From Acidimicrobiia bacterium (GTDB lineage Bacteria; Actinomycetota; Acidimicrobiia; Acidimicrobiales; Aldehydirespiratoraceae), in assembly GCA_022821685.1 (NCBI GenBank), contig JAJEDD010000025.1:62001-126000 (forward strand): a stretch of 64,000 nucleotides of DNA, given 5' to 3'. This document shows positions 48,744 through 57,009 of the stretch, in pieces. The notes under the pieces are model-generated. The model saw only the letters and a program-made list of their open reading frames with translations, was not told where the DNA came from and did not search any database. The position numbers and the translations under genes are program-made. The first letter of the stretch is position 1; each line of letters starts with the position of its first letter.

Positions 48744-49738
48744 CCGCTGACACCTCGGACATGAAGTTCGGGCTGCTCATGCCCCACTTCGGCGGTCATG
48801 CCAGCCGCCGGGCGGTGCTCGACGGGGCGGTGCTGGCCGAGAGTTTCGGCTTCGACTCACTGTGGGTGCGCGACCACCTCGTGTTCGAGCCCCACTCCGA
48901 GATGGAGGCTGCCGACATCACTTTCTACGAGGCGCTCACCACCCTCACCGCCATCGGTGCAGTCACCGAGCGCGTCACGCTGGGCACCGGCTCGCTGATC
49001 CCGTTCCGCCATCCGGTGCACACTGCTATCAGCATCGGGACGCTGTGCAGCCTGGTGGGCGACCGGGTGGTGCTGGGCTTCGGGGCGGGCACCTTCGACC
49101 ACGAGTTCGACGTGATCGACATGGCCGGGGTGGACCGGGTGGGGCTGGTGCGGTCCAACGCCGAGATCCTGCGCCGCCTGCTGACCGATGACAGGGTCAC
49201 CTACCAAGACGATGTGTATGCCTTCGACAACATCTCGATCGAGCCCAAGCCGGGCGCGCCGGTGCCGTTCTGGTACTGCGGGGCCACCCCCCGCTCGGCC
49301 CGGCTGGCCGCCGAGTATTGCGATGGCTGGATGCCGGGGCGCACCACCCTGCTCACCATCGCCGAGCGGGTGGCCACCATGCGCGAGATGACCGCGGCCA
49401 ACGGTCGGCCCATGCCCACCGTGGCCGTGATCCCGCCCACGTCGATCGCGGCCACCAATGATCTGGCCATGTCCGGGGTGAACCTGGAGGGTCTGCTGGC
49501 CTGGGCCAACAAGCGGGGCAAGTGGTGGGCCAAGCCGCCGTCTGGCCGCTTCGCCACCGCCGAGGACATCGAGGGTTCACTGATCGCGGGCACCCCCGAC
49601 GAGGTGGTCGAGCAGGTGCACCGCTTCGCCGAGGTCGGGGTGGAGCACCTGGTGTTCGACCTGCGCATGAACTTCGACCGCTGGTTCGCCTCCATGGAGC
49701 TGCTGGGCCGTGAGGTCCTCCCCGCCCTGCGAGCCTGA
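48740..49738 (+). CDS. LLM-class (F420-type) oxidoreductase
   Basis: 332 residues: MKFGLLMPHFGGHASRRAVLDGAVLAESFGFDSLWVRDHLVF, GAVTERVTLGTGSLIPFRHPV, DRVVLGFGAGTFDHEFDVIDM and VPFWYCGATPRSARLAAEYCDGWMPGR are typical of the LLM TIM barrel. F420 is the likely cofactor. It sits between the dihydroorotase-like enzyme and a CoxG-like gene, 32 bases apart from the latter, so it may belong to the same nitrogen-heterocycle pathway (inference). Confidence 0.82.
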   Translation: MTADTSDMKFGLLMPHFGGHASRRAVLDGAVLAESFGFDSLWVRDHLVFEPHSEMEAADITFYEALTTLTAIGAVTERVTLGTGSLIPFRHPVHTAISIGTLCSLVGDRVVLGFGAGTFDHEFDVIDMAGVDRVGLVRSNAEILRRLLTDDRVTYQDDVYAFDNISIEPKPGAPVPFWYCGATPRSARLAAEYCDGWMPGRTTLLTIAERVATMREMTAANGRPMPTVAVIPPTSIAATNDLAMSGVNLEGLLAWANKRGKWWAKPPSGRFATAEDIEGSLIAGTPDEVVEQVHRFAEVGVEHLVFDLRMNFDRWFASMELLGREVLPALRA

Positions 49739-49770
49739 CGCTCGTTCGGGCTGCTGAAGCGGGGCCTGAT

Positions 49771-50253
49771 TTGAGGGAGTCGGTCGACCGGGAGTTCGTG
49801 GTCGATGCCCCTCGCGACGAAGTGTGGCCCCGGCTGCTGGATGTTCACGCGGTGGCGTCGTGGCTCCCGATCATGCATTCGGTGACCGAGGTGTCGGCGG
49901 GGGCCGCTGGCTTCGACGGCTCCAGCTTCCAGGCCGCCTTCGAGGACAAGGTGGGCCCGTTCTCGCTGCGAGCCGACCTGCGCATCGGAGTAGCCGGGGT
50001 GCATGACGGCGAGGAGGTGTCTATCCGGGCCCGGGGCGAGGACCGCCAGAGCCGCTCCCGCATCATGATCGATGCCGCCGCCCGCCTGTCAGACGCCGCC
50101 CCTGGCCGGACTCGGGTCCAACTGGTCGGCGCCTACGAGATCACCGGCCGTGTCGCCACCCTCGGCGCCGGCGTCATCCGCTCCAAGGCCAGCAAGCTCA
50201 TAGACGCCTTCTGCACCAACGCCGCCACCGGCCTGGCCCGTGCCGGCCCCTGA
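49771..50253 (+). CDS. CoxG/SRPBCC-family protein
   Basis: 160 residues. REFVVDAPRDEVWPRLLDVHAVASWLPIMHSVTEVS and GVIRSKASKLIDAFCTNAATGL follow the CoxG pattern (START-like helix-grip fold). CoxG-type proteins assist maturation or membrane anchoring of molybdenum hydroxylases, and a CoxM/S/L-type set is encoded 1.8 kb downstream, which fits. The start is probably TTG 49771, since no ATG or GTG lies before the conserved N-terminus. Confidence 0.65.
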   Translation: MRESVDREFVVDAPRDEVWPRLLDVHAVASWLPIMHSVTEVSAGAAGFDGSSFQAAFEDKVGPFSLRADLRIGVAGVHDGEEVSIRARGEDRQSRSRIMIDAAARLSDAAPGRTRVQLVGAYEITGRVATLGAGVIRSKASKLIDAFCTNAATGLARAGP

Positions 50254-50321
50254 CCCCCGAGGAGTCCTCCGGCCAGCGACAGCTGGAGTCCTCTGCTACA
50301 GCGATGTCGCTGCAGGCGTCG

Positions 50322-51929
50322 CTAGCCGGGTGCCACGTACCGCTCGATGGTGTAGTCGCGGATTCGGAGCACGACGTTGCCGTTGACCGCCAGGCGAGGC
50401 CAGTCGATGGGTGTCTTGTCGTTCGCCATGAGCCATTCGATCGGGTCGGTGGTCTCAGCCGGTTTGACCTGCCTCCAGCTCGAACCGTCGGGATCGGAAA
50501 GCCAATAGACGATTCGATCCTGATCGCCTCCGAGCGATAGAAATTCGTCGGGGTGGGTGCTGAAAGCGATGACCCCCGAGTTGACCGCAGCAATACCCTT
50601 TACCCACGTCCTTTCCCCGCCAATCGACTCCAGCGCGTCCCAGGTCTCGCCGTCTGGTGAGAACACCACAGTCGCTGGGCCGAACAGCGACGGCAAGTGG
50701 CCCGCGACGGAGCGGTCCAGCAGGCCGACGAACCCTGACTCGGTCCAAACCGTGCAGCATGTGTGCACGTAAGGCAGGTCGAACCGCTCTGGACTCTCTC
50801 CCCACGGAGCAACGAGCATCGATTCCGAATAGCGCGACGGGGGATGGTAGGGTTTGTTCAGTATCTCCCCGTAGTCTTCGTAGAGTTCCCGGGTAGTTCC
50901 GAGTTCTCTCCACGGGACGAATCGCGTGTGCGCGTCGCGCTGAGTCCCATCGGCCCACCATTCGACCGTCATTCCCGACTCCCCGGTGCTCTCATCAACC
51001 CAGGGGCCGTCATACTTCGGTTGAATCCTGCTCGCTGACTCTCTGATGTCGGCTGGCATCAGGGAGAACAGGTTCATGTAGGTAACTGTCTCCAGTTCCA
51101 ACAGCCATCCCTGCTCGGCCAGAGACAACCCGCCGAGGCTAGGTGCGGCATGCAGGGACGTGTGAAGTCCCTCAGGTCGGGGAATCGGTACTTCAATGGT
51201 CTCCCAATTGACCAGATCCCGCGTGATGGACACCGAAACAGAGGGCGGATTCTCGAGAAGCCGGTCCAACCAGGCCGCGTCGCTGGCTCTCCTTCCGTCC
51301 CACGTGTCCAGGTACGTGGGCCATTGCGAGGCGATCACGAAGCGCTCACCGTCTGACGAGATGCGCATCGCAGACTTGTACGTGTTGACCCAGCAGTCGA
51401 GGTCATCGAGGCCCAGTTGCGAGAGCAATGTGGGCTTGGTGTGCACGCTCGGAACTTCAAAATCTGAGAACTCAGTCCACTCCACTCCGTCCGTGGAGAA
51501 CCTTGCGCTGAGCCGGCCTTCGCTGCACGGCTCCTCTGACGTGGTAGGGGCCGCATACTCTAGGTGCAGGAACCCGCCACCCCAGGGCATGAGATCGTGA
51601 CGGGCCCGATCCCGGAGATGGGCGACTGTCTCGAATACGTCACGGGGTGGTGTGCTGGTGGTTGTGGTTGGTGGGGCGGTCGTGGTTGTTGTTGGCGCCG
51701 CCGTGGTCCTGGCGGGTGGTGTGCTGGTGGTTGTGGTTGGTGGGGCGGTCGTGGTTGTGTCTCGGGAACTGGCCGTTTCGGGCGGCGGCTCTTCAATGGT
51801 CGCGCGCTCGCCGTCTCCAGGTGGGGTGGAGCAACTGGCGGCTGCAAGTGCCAGCAACAGCAGCCCAGTTGCGGGCCGGAGTCTCGTCACTAGCCGGGTC
51901 GGTACGGGCCGCACCCCATCATTTTGCAA
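50322..51929 (-). CDS. Secreted lipoprotein with Thr/Pro linker and repetitive beta domain
   Basis: About 535 residues. The signal peptide LLLLALAAASC ends in a lipobox at about residue 33. A ~65-residue Thr/Pro linker contains two copies of TTTTAPPTTTTSTPP. The remainder has repeated strand motifs with 'FSTDGVEWTEF', 'SITRDLVNWETI' and 'FSPDGETWDALES' (Asp-box-like sialidase or propeller repeats), suggesting a six-bladed-type beta-propeller at the cell surface. The function is unknown. TTG 51929 lies 8 nt after CATAAT; GTG 51911 is another possible start. Confidence 0.65.
   Translation of the reverse strand: MQNDGVRPVPTRLVTRLRPATGLLLLALAAASCSTPPGDGERATIEEPPPETASSRDTTTTAPPTTTTSTPPARTTAAPTTTTTAPPTTTTSTPPRDVFETVAHLRDRARHDLMPWGGGFLHLEYAAPTTSEEPCSEGRLSARFSTDGVEWTEFSDFEVPSVHTKPTLLSQLGLDDLDCWVNTYKSAMRISSDGERFVIASQWPTYLDTWDGRRASDAAWLDRLLENPPSVSVSITRDLVNWETIEVPIPRPEGLHTSLHAAPSLGGLSLAEQGWLLELETVTYMNLFSLMPADIRESASRIQPKYDGPWVDESTGESGMTVEWWADGTQRDAHTRFVPWRELGTTRELYEDYGEILNKPYHPPSRYSESMLVAPWGESPERFDLPYVHTCCTVWTESGFVGLLDRSVAGHLPSLFGPATVVFSPDGETWDALESIGGERTWVKGIAAVNSGVIAFSTHPDEFLSLGGDQDRIVYWLSDPDGSSWRQVKPAETTDPIEWLMANDKTPIDWPRLAVNGNVVLRIRDYTIERYVAPG
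51645..51758 (-). repeat. Perfect 45-bp direct repeat in the lipoprotein linker
   Basis: 51645-51689 and 51714-51758 are identical over 45 bases, 69 bases apart. They encode the Thr/Pro blocks, so linker length probably changes by slippage or recombination. Confidence 0.85.
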
Positions 51930-51997
51930 CGATGCCCATTATGTTGCCCGCCGGCCGATGAGGAAAGCCCGACACCACGTTGACACCATATGAGTCC

Positions 51998-52033
51998 ATG
52001 ATCGGTGCGTCCACGGAGTTTCCGGGCCCATGA
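51998..52033 (+). other. 11-codon leader mini-ORF coupled to the FAD-subunit gene
   Basis: MIGASTEFPGP starts at ATG 51998, a few bases after a CATATG hexamer, and its TGA overlaps the ATG of the FAD subunit (CCATGACG). No Shine-Dalgarno sequence is close to ATG 52030. Confidence 0.45.
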
Positions 52034-52821
52034 CGACGCTGCCCGAGGTTGGGCTGGTGCGCTCGGACGAGCTGCCCGAGGTGCTGGCTGCGGTCGACTA
52101 CGACCATGCGCCCTACGCCGGTGGAACCGAACTGGTTCCGGCCATGGGGCTGGGACTGCGCCGCCCGGCCGCAATAGTGGATCTCAAGCGGGTGGAGGCC
52201 CTGAAGCGGATCGACGTCGACGCCGAGGCCGGTGCGGTGACCATCGGCGCGGCCGTCACCCACCGGCGGTTGTCCGACCACCCGGCTGCCCGCGCGCACC
52301 TGCCCACGCTGGCTGCGGCCGCGTCGCGGGTGGGCAACGCAAGGGTGCGCTCGACCGGCACCGTGGGCGGCAACCTCTGCTTCGCCGAGCCCCGCTCCGA
52401 TCTGGGCTGCGTGTTGCTGGCCTTGGGCGCGACGGCTGAGGTTCGCTCGGGGCTGGGTGTCCGCACGCTGGGCATCGACGAGCTGATCGTGGGGGCGTTC
52501 GAGACCTCGCTCGAGCCTGACGAGATCCTCACCACCGTCACTTTGCCCTTCGAACGGCCGGGCATGTCGTACTGGAAGCTTCAGAGCCATGAGCGGCCGA
52601 CTTTGGGCGTGGCCCTAGTGGTCACGGAGGACCGCTGGGAGATCACCGTGGGCGCGGCCACCGAGCGTCCCACCCGCATCGCGCTCGCCGCAGGCGACAC
52701 CGCCGGACTGGACGCCTTCGTAGACGGGTTGGAGCTCAGCGACGACATGACCGGTCCGCCCGACTACAAGCGCTCGGTGCTGCGGACCCACCTGGAGCGC
52801 ACGTTGGGTGCGGCTCGATGA
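52030..52821 (+). CDS. Molybdenum hydroxylase FAD-binding subunit (CoxM/XdhB type)
   Basis: 263 residues. The FAD-binding pattern is YAGGTELVPAMGLGLRRPAAIVDLKRV, then GAAVTHRRLSDHP and GNARVRSTGTVGGNLCFAEPRSDL, as in the medium subunit of CO/xanthine dehydrogenases. C-terminal CO-deh-flavoprotein domain: KLQSHERPTLGVALVV. It transfers electrons from the [2Fe-2S] subunit to NAD or another acceptor. First of three subunit genes; a leader mini-ORF overlaps its start and a 31-codon mini-ORF links it to the next. Confidence 0.88.
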   Translation: MTTLPEVGLVRSDELPEVLAAVDYDHAPYAGGTELVPAMGLGLRRPAAIVDLKRVEALKRIDVDAEAGAVTIGAAVTHRRLSDHPAARAHLPTLAAAASRVGNARVRSTGTVGGNLCFAEPRSDLGCVLLALGATAEVRSGLGVRTLGIDELIVGAFETSLEPDEILTTVTLPFERPGMSYWKLQSHERPTLGVALVVTEDRWEITVGAATERPTRIALAAGDTAGLDAFVDGLELSDDMTGPPDYKRSVLRTHLERTLGAAR

Positions 52822-52913
52822 CCGTCGCATGTCCGTCGCGCCCGGCTGGGTCCGGTCGAGCGGGCAGAGCGTGGACGAGCCGAGGACCGAGCGATTCCGG
52901 AGCGGTTCGATGA
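52818..52913 (+). other. 31-codon bridging mini-ORF between FAD and iron-sulfur subunit genes
   Basis: ATG 52818 overlaps the FAD-subunit stop; the TGA (52911-52913) overlaps the iron-sulfur subunit ATG (both ATGA). The frame is open over the whole 88-base gap. The peptide begins MTVACPSRPAGSG and ends SDSGAVR and resembles nothing known. Confidence 0.5.
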
Positions 52914-53407
52914 ATGGGTCACATGCGTCAACCTCGACCGTTGTCCGGTGTCGGGTCAACGGGCAGCAAGTCGAGATGCTGGTGCCGGTGCGGCTCACCG
53001 TGGCTGAGCTCCTGCGGGACCGCCTGGGTCTCACCGGCACCAAGGTCAGCTGCCAGATGCAGGTGTGCGGCGTGTGCACGGTGCTGGTGGACGGCAATCC
53101 GGTCAGTTCGTGCGCCACCCTGGCCTGCGACCTCGACGGCGCCGAGGTGCTCACCGTCGAGGGCCTGGCCCAGGGCCGGGACCTGCACCCGGTGCAGGAG
53201 GCGTTCATGGCCGCCAACGCCCTGCAATGCGGCTACTGCACGCCCGGCTTCATCATGATGGCCGTCGCCCTGCTCCAGGCTCATCCCGACGCCGAGGCGG
53301 CCGAAGTGCGGGAATGGATGGACGGCAACCTGTGTCGCTGCACCGGCTACGCACCCATCGAGACCGCAGTCGCCGTCGCTGCCTCCCGGATGCGGGGCCA
53401 GACATGA
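52910..53407 (+). CDS. Molybdenum hydroxylase [2Fe-2S] subunit (CoxS/XdhC type)
   Basis: 165 residues. The plant-type cluster loop GTKVSCQMQVCGVCTVLVDG and the C-terminal helical cluster QCGYCTPGFIMMAVALLQAHP ... GNLCRCTGYAPI are complete, with all eight cysteines for two [2Fe-2S] clusters. ATG 52910 (MNGSHAST) is chosen because family homology begins about 12 residues later and it overlaps the mini-ORF stop. Its stop overlaps the large-subunit ATG (ATGA). Confidence 0.9.
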   Translation: MNGSHASTSTVVRCRVNGQQVEMLVPVRLTVAELLRDRLGLTGTKVSCQMQVCGVCTVLVDGNPVSSCATLACDLDGAEVLTVEGLAQGRDLHPVQEAFMAANALQCGYCTPGFIMMAVALLQAHPDAEAAEVREWMDGNLCRCTGYAPIETAVAVAASRMRGQT

Positions 53408-55734
53408 CCACCGTGCCTCGGCGCGACGGGTGGGACAAGGTCACCGGACGGGCCCGCTACGCCATCGACATGGCCCTGCCCAACATGGCCCACGCCGCGG
53501 TGGTGCGCTCCGAGCGGGCCCACGCCCACATAGTCAGCATCGACCGGGCTGAAGCTGAGGCCGCGCCGGGCGTGATCGCGGTCGTCACCGCCGACGACCT
53601 GGGTCACCTCGGCCGCCGGTTCGGCCACATCGTTTGTGATCACCCGATCCTGGCCGTCGACAAGGTCCGCTACTACGGCGAGCCGGTGGCGGCGGTGGTG
53701 GCCGAGACCCCCCAACAGGCCGCCGACGCCGCCGAACTGGTGTGGGTCGACTACGACGACCTGCCGGCGCTCACCGACGCGGCCTCTGCCCTGGCATCCG
53801 ACGTGCTCATCCACGAGCACTCCTACGTCGAGCCGGGCCAGAAGTTCCTGGATGTCGCTCCGGCCGCTTCCGCCGACAATGCCGCCCACCGCAGCGAGCT
53901 GGCCTGGGGCGACATCGAGTCCGCCCTGGCCAACGCGGCCGCAGTGGTGGAGACCACCACGACCTTCCCCCTCGTCTACGGCTACGCCATGGAGACCTAC
54001 AACGCGCTGGCCGACTGGCAGCCCGGTGCCCTGCACGTCATCTCCACCGCCCAGCACCCGCTGATGGTCCGCAAAGAGCTGGCCCGGATGTTCTCGCTGC
54101 CGCTGGCCGCGGTGCGGGTGGAGGTGCCCTACATCGGCGGCGGCTACGGCTCGAAGTCCTACACCAAGCTCGAGCCGCTGGCCGCGGCTGCGTCGTGGGC
54201 CGCCGGCCGCCCCGTCAAGGTCACCACCGACGTCGAGGGGGCCATGTACACCACCCGGGCCGACGGGGCGCGGGTGACCGTGCGCACCGGCTTCGACGCC
54301 CACGGCTGCATCTGCGCCCGCGACATCGACATCCGCTTCGACACCGGCGCCTACGCCGACAACAGCCCCCTGGTGCTCACCAAGAGCATCAACCGCAGCT
54401 TCGGGCCGTATCGGGTGCCCAATCTGCGGGTTCGGGGCGTTGCCGTCTACACCAACACCTCTCCAGCGTCGTCGTACCGGGGCTTCGGCGCTCCCCAAGC
54501 CGCGCTGGCGGGGGAGTTGAACATGGACATGGCCGCCGACGAGCTCGGTATCGATCCCGTCGAGTTGCGCCGCCGCAACCTGCTGGCCCCCGGCGACACC
54601 ATCATCGACGGCAAGCGCCCCCTCGACGCCGACCTGGCCGCCGACCTCGACGCGGTGGCCGCCGCTCTGGAGGAGTACGCCGCCGCGCGTGGCGCCTCGT
54701 CGTCCGAGTCGTCGCGCACCGACGCGGTGGCCAACGCTCTGGAGGAGCACGCCGCCGCGCCGGTGCCAGGCATCCTGCGGGGCCGGGCCGTGGCGGTCAG
54801 TGCCAGTGACGCGGGCGCCTCGCCGATCTCTACCGCCCAGGTGCGCATGCACTCCGATGGGTCGGTCACCCTGCTGACGAGCAGCACCGAGATGGGCCAG
54901 GGCAGCCGCACCGCCCTGGCCCAGATCGCGGCCCGGGAGCTGTGCGTGCCGATCGATGCGGTGGCCGTCGGCCAGAGCGACACCCGCTTCACCCCCTTCG
55001 AGTGGACCACCGGCGCCAGCCGCACTACCACCGTGGTCGGTCTGGCCGTCCAGGCCGCCTGCGCCGATCTGTGGGGCACCCTGAGGAGTTGGGCCGCCGA
55101 GTCGGCCGGCATCTCCGTCGAGCAGGTCGAGGTCTGCGACGGCCTGATCCATGCCGGCGACGGGGCGCTTGCTCCGGCCGAGGTGATCCGGCGGTGGTTC
55201 GGCGCCGATGCCGGTGAGGTGGTGGGCGTGGGCGTGATCCGCCGGGCCGGAGCCACCGAGATGCTGCCCCCGTTCTGGGAGATCGGCGCGGTGGGGGTGG
55301 AAGTATCGGTCGACACCGCCACCGGCGAGGTCGCTGTCGAGCACCTGGTCACCGTGGGCGACGTGGGCCACGCGGTGAACGCAGACCTGGTGAAGGGCCA
55401 GGACTTGGGCGCGGCCACCCAGGGTCTGGGCATCGCTCTGTGGGAGGAGATGGTTTACGACGGCGAGCAGCTAACCAACCCCAATCTTGTCGAGTACCGG
55501 GTGCCCCGCCTGCGCGACACCCCGCGCCGCATCACGTCGGTGCTGGCCGAGCGAGGCGACGGAGCTGGCCCCTACGGGGCAAAGGGTGCCGGTGAGGGCG
55601 CATTGAATCCGGTCCCGGCCGCGGTGGCCGCCGCGGTGGGCCGGGCCATCGGCATCTGGCCCACCGAGTTGCCCCTAACCCCGCCGAGGGTCTGGTCCCT
55701 CCTACAGCAGGCCGAGTCCCAAACTCGAAATTGA
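53404..55734 (+). CDS. Molybdenum hydroxylase large subunit (CoxL/XdhA-type)
   Basis: 776 residues. It begins GWDKVTGRARYAIDMALPNMAHAAVVRS, has the pterin-binding YIGGGYGSK and SSYRGFGAPQAALA, and ends with GAKGAGEGALNPVPAAVAAAVGRA, where the Glu of GAGEG is the catalytic base. The CO-dehydrogenase loop (AYxCSFR) is absent, so a purine or other N-heterocycle hydroxylase is more likely. A 40-bp stretch is duplicated inside (about residues 416-429 and 440-452), lengthening a helix. The PNP and deaminase genes downstream support purine oxidation. The stop lies in a palindrome shared with the convergent GNAT gene. Confidence 0.88.
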   Translation: MTTVPRRDGWDKVTGRARYAIDMALPNMAHAAVVRSERAHAHIVSIDRAEAEAAPGVIAVVTADDLGHLGRRFGHIVCDHPILAVDKVRYYGEPVAAVVAETPQQAADAAELVWVDYDDLPALTDAASALASDVLIHEHSYVEPGQKFLDVAPAASADNAAHRSELAWGDIESALANAAAVVETTTTFPLVYGYAMETYNALADWQPGALHVISTAQHPLMVRKELARMFSLPLAAVRVEVPYIGGGYGSKSYTKLEPLAAAASWAAGRPVKVTTDVEGAMYTTRADGARVTVRTGFDAHGCICARDIDIRFDTGAYADNSPLVLTKSINRSFGPYRVPNLRVRGVAVYTNTSPASSYRGFGAPQAALAGELNMDMAADELGIDPVELRRRNLLAPGDTIIDGKRPLDADLAADLDAVAAALEEYAAARGASSSESSRTDAVANALEEHAAAPVPGILRGRAVAVSASDAGASPISTAQVRMHSDGSVTLLTSSTEMGQGSRTALAQIAARELCVPIDAVAVGQSDTRFTPFEWTTGASRTTTVVGLAVQAACADLWGTLRSWAAESAGISVEQVEVCDGLIHAGDGALAPAEVIRRWFGADAGEVVGVGVIRRAGATEMLPPFWEIGAVGVEVSVDTATGEVAVEHLVTVGDVGHAVNADLVKGQDLGAATQGLGIALWEEMVYDGEQLTNPNLVEYRVPRLRDTPRRITSVLAERGDGAGPYGAKGAGEGALNPVPAAVAAAVGRAIGIWPTELPLTPPRVWSLLQQAESQTRN
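54649..54760 (+). repeat. 40-bp imperfect direct repeat within the large-subunit gene
   Basis: 54649-54688 and 54721-54760 match at 37 of 40 bases with a 72-base period (in frame). They encode DAVAAALEEYAAA and DAVANALEEHAAA. Confidence 0.8.
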
Positions 55735-55778
55735 TGTGGATCTTGGCCCCTATATGTCCAGTATCGGCATCAATTTCG
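55726..55778. terminator. Palindrome supplying both stop codons of two convergent genes
   Basis: Perfect 11-base arms CGAAATTGATG (55726-55736) and CATCAATTTCG (55768-55778) with a 31-base loop. Read from either side the arm encodes Arg-Asn-stop, so both the hydroxylase and the GNAT protein end in RN. A related element lies at 38341-38393. A bidirectional terminator or mobile palindromic element is likely. Confidence 0.6.
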
Positions 55779-56912
55779 GGGGGAGTCGGGCTCGTCGAGT
55801 AGGGCCAGAGCGACGTCGAGGTACTGCTCGGCGGCCTGGGTCATGCGGATCAGCCCGTAGCCGTCGAGCACGGCCCGCTTGAGACGCTCGGGGCTGGCCC
55901 GGCGCAGCGCGGCCTCCTGGATCACGCCGGCCACCGCGTGGGCCGGCTGCTCGCCGACTCCGGCACGCCCGATCAGTTCTCGCCGGAAGTGTTCCATCAG
56001 TTCGGCGATCTCGTTGAGCGGCACCTCGTACAGCGACCGTTCGCCCAACTCCCGCACCACCACTGCGGGGGTGCCAGCAAGGCGCAGCACCTGCTGAGCT
56101 TCCTCGCCGTTGTCGAGTTCATCGATCTCAACCTGGCCCCGCAGCCTCAATCGGCCCAATGCCTGCTCCATGGGCGCCCGGGCCCGCTGGGTGACCTTCG
56201 ACGAACCGGCGCCTCGGATGTACAGCCGGTAGGCCCGGTCAGCGGTTACCGGCCCCTCGACGGTCACGATCTCCAGCAGGTGGGTGGCGATCTGCGACAC
56301 CGGCGCAATGCGCGGATCGGGCAGCCCGGCGCCCGACCAGGCGGCATAAGGCTGCGGCCCCGCGGCCGGGTCGAACGACGCGCTTGCCGCTCTGTCGGCA
56401 CTAGAGGGCGGCTCGTGGCGCCCATGATCAGCCATGCCGGACGCTCCGGCGATGCTCGACGCACCGCCCGGCTCGCGTCGCAGCTCCATCCAGCCCTCCG
56501 GCTCGGGCGGCTCGGTGAAGCCGAACGGCCGGTACAGCTCGTGCGCATCACCGGTCTTGAGCAGCAGCCGCTTGATCCCGGCCACCGCCGGGTGCTCGCA
56601 GGCCGCGGCGACCAGCTCCCGGCCCAGCCCCAGCCCCCGGTGCTCGGCCAGCACGTACACGTCGGTCATCCAGCCGAACGTCGCCCGGTCGGTCACGATC
56701 CGAGCCCCGCCCACCATCGACCCGTCCGGCCCATAGGCACCCAGCACCACGCTGTTGGCCGCGCCCTGAGCGGTCTGCTCCCGGCTGCGCCCGGCCGCCC
56801 AGTACCCCTCGACCTCCAGAAAGTCATGCATAGCGTCAGCGTCGAACCGATCCGGGTCGTCGGAGATCAAGTACTCCCCACACCGCCGCTCCAGCCCAAC
56901 ACCAGCGCTCAC
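55770..56912 (-). CDS. GNAT acetyltransferase fused to a DUF3320-like domain
   Basis: About 380 residues. The N-terminal GNAT part has GARIVTDRATFGWMTDVYVLAEHRGLGLGRELVAAACEH, with the acetyl-CoA P-loop (RGLGLG), and ends LYRPFGFTEPPEPEGWMEL. After a low-complexity linker, VSQIATHLLEIVTVEGPVTADRAYRLYIRGAGSSKVTQRARAPMEQAL resembles the wHTH-like DUF3320 found at the end of some helicases. GTG 56912 is preferred because TAGGGT ends 7 nt upstream; an in-frame GTG at 56954 is an alternative. Confidence 0.65.
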   Translation of the reverse strand: MSAGVGLERRCGEYLISDDPDRFDADAMHDFLEVEGYWAAGRSREQTAQGAANSVVLGAYGPDGSMVGGARIVTDRATFGWMTDVYVLAEHRGLGLGRELVAAACEHPAVAGIKRLLLKTGDAHELYRPFGFTEPPEPEGWMELRREPGGASSIAGASGMADHGRHEPPSSADRAASASFDPAAGPQPYAAWSGAGLPDPRIAPVSQIATHLLEIVTVEGPVTADRAYRLYIRGAGSSKVTQRARAPMEQALGRLRLRGQVEIDELDNGEEAQQVLRLAGTPAVVVRELGERSLYEVPLNEIAELMEHFRRELIGRAGVGEQPAHAVAGVIQEAALRRASPERLKRAVLDGYGLIRMTQAAEQYLDVALALLDEPDSPRN

Positions 56913-56919
56913 CCCGCCG

Positions 56920-56925
56920 ACCCTA
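56920..56925 (-). promoter_or_regulatory. -10 element (TAGGGT) of the GNAT gene
   Basis: TAGGGT then CGGCGGG then GTG 56912, a 7-nt spacing consistent with a leaderless transcript. Confidence 0.4.
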
Positions 56926-56964
56926 CCCCCCAAGCCTCCGAGTTTCTGAATCACAATCGCGAAA

Positions 56965-57003
56965 TACTAATTGCTACCAATATCTACCAAATTAGTAGTT
57001 GAC
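56965..57003. promoter_or_regulatory. AT-rich palindromic operator-like site upstream of GNAT
   Basis: TACTAATT and AATTAGTA form an 8-base inverted repeat, with TTGGTAG repeated directly between them (read on the minus strand). The TACTAA/TTAGTA half-sites resemble those in the mazE promoter at 59938-59990. It may be an operator or the remains of one. Confidence 0.35.
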
Positions 57004-57009
57004 AGGGCC

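Noticed and set aside
53404..55734. Aerobic CO dehydrogenase
   Set aside because: The AYxCSFR active-site loop is missing, so a xanthine-type hydroxylase is a better call despite the CoxG-like neighbour.
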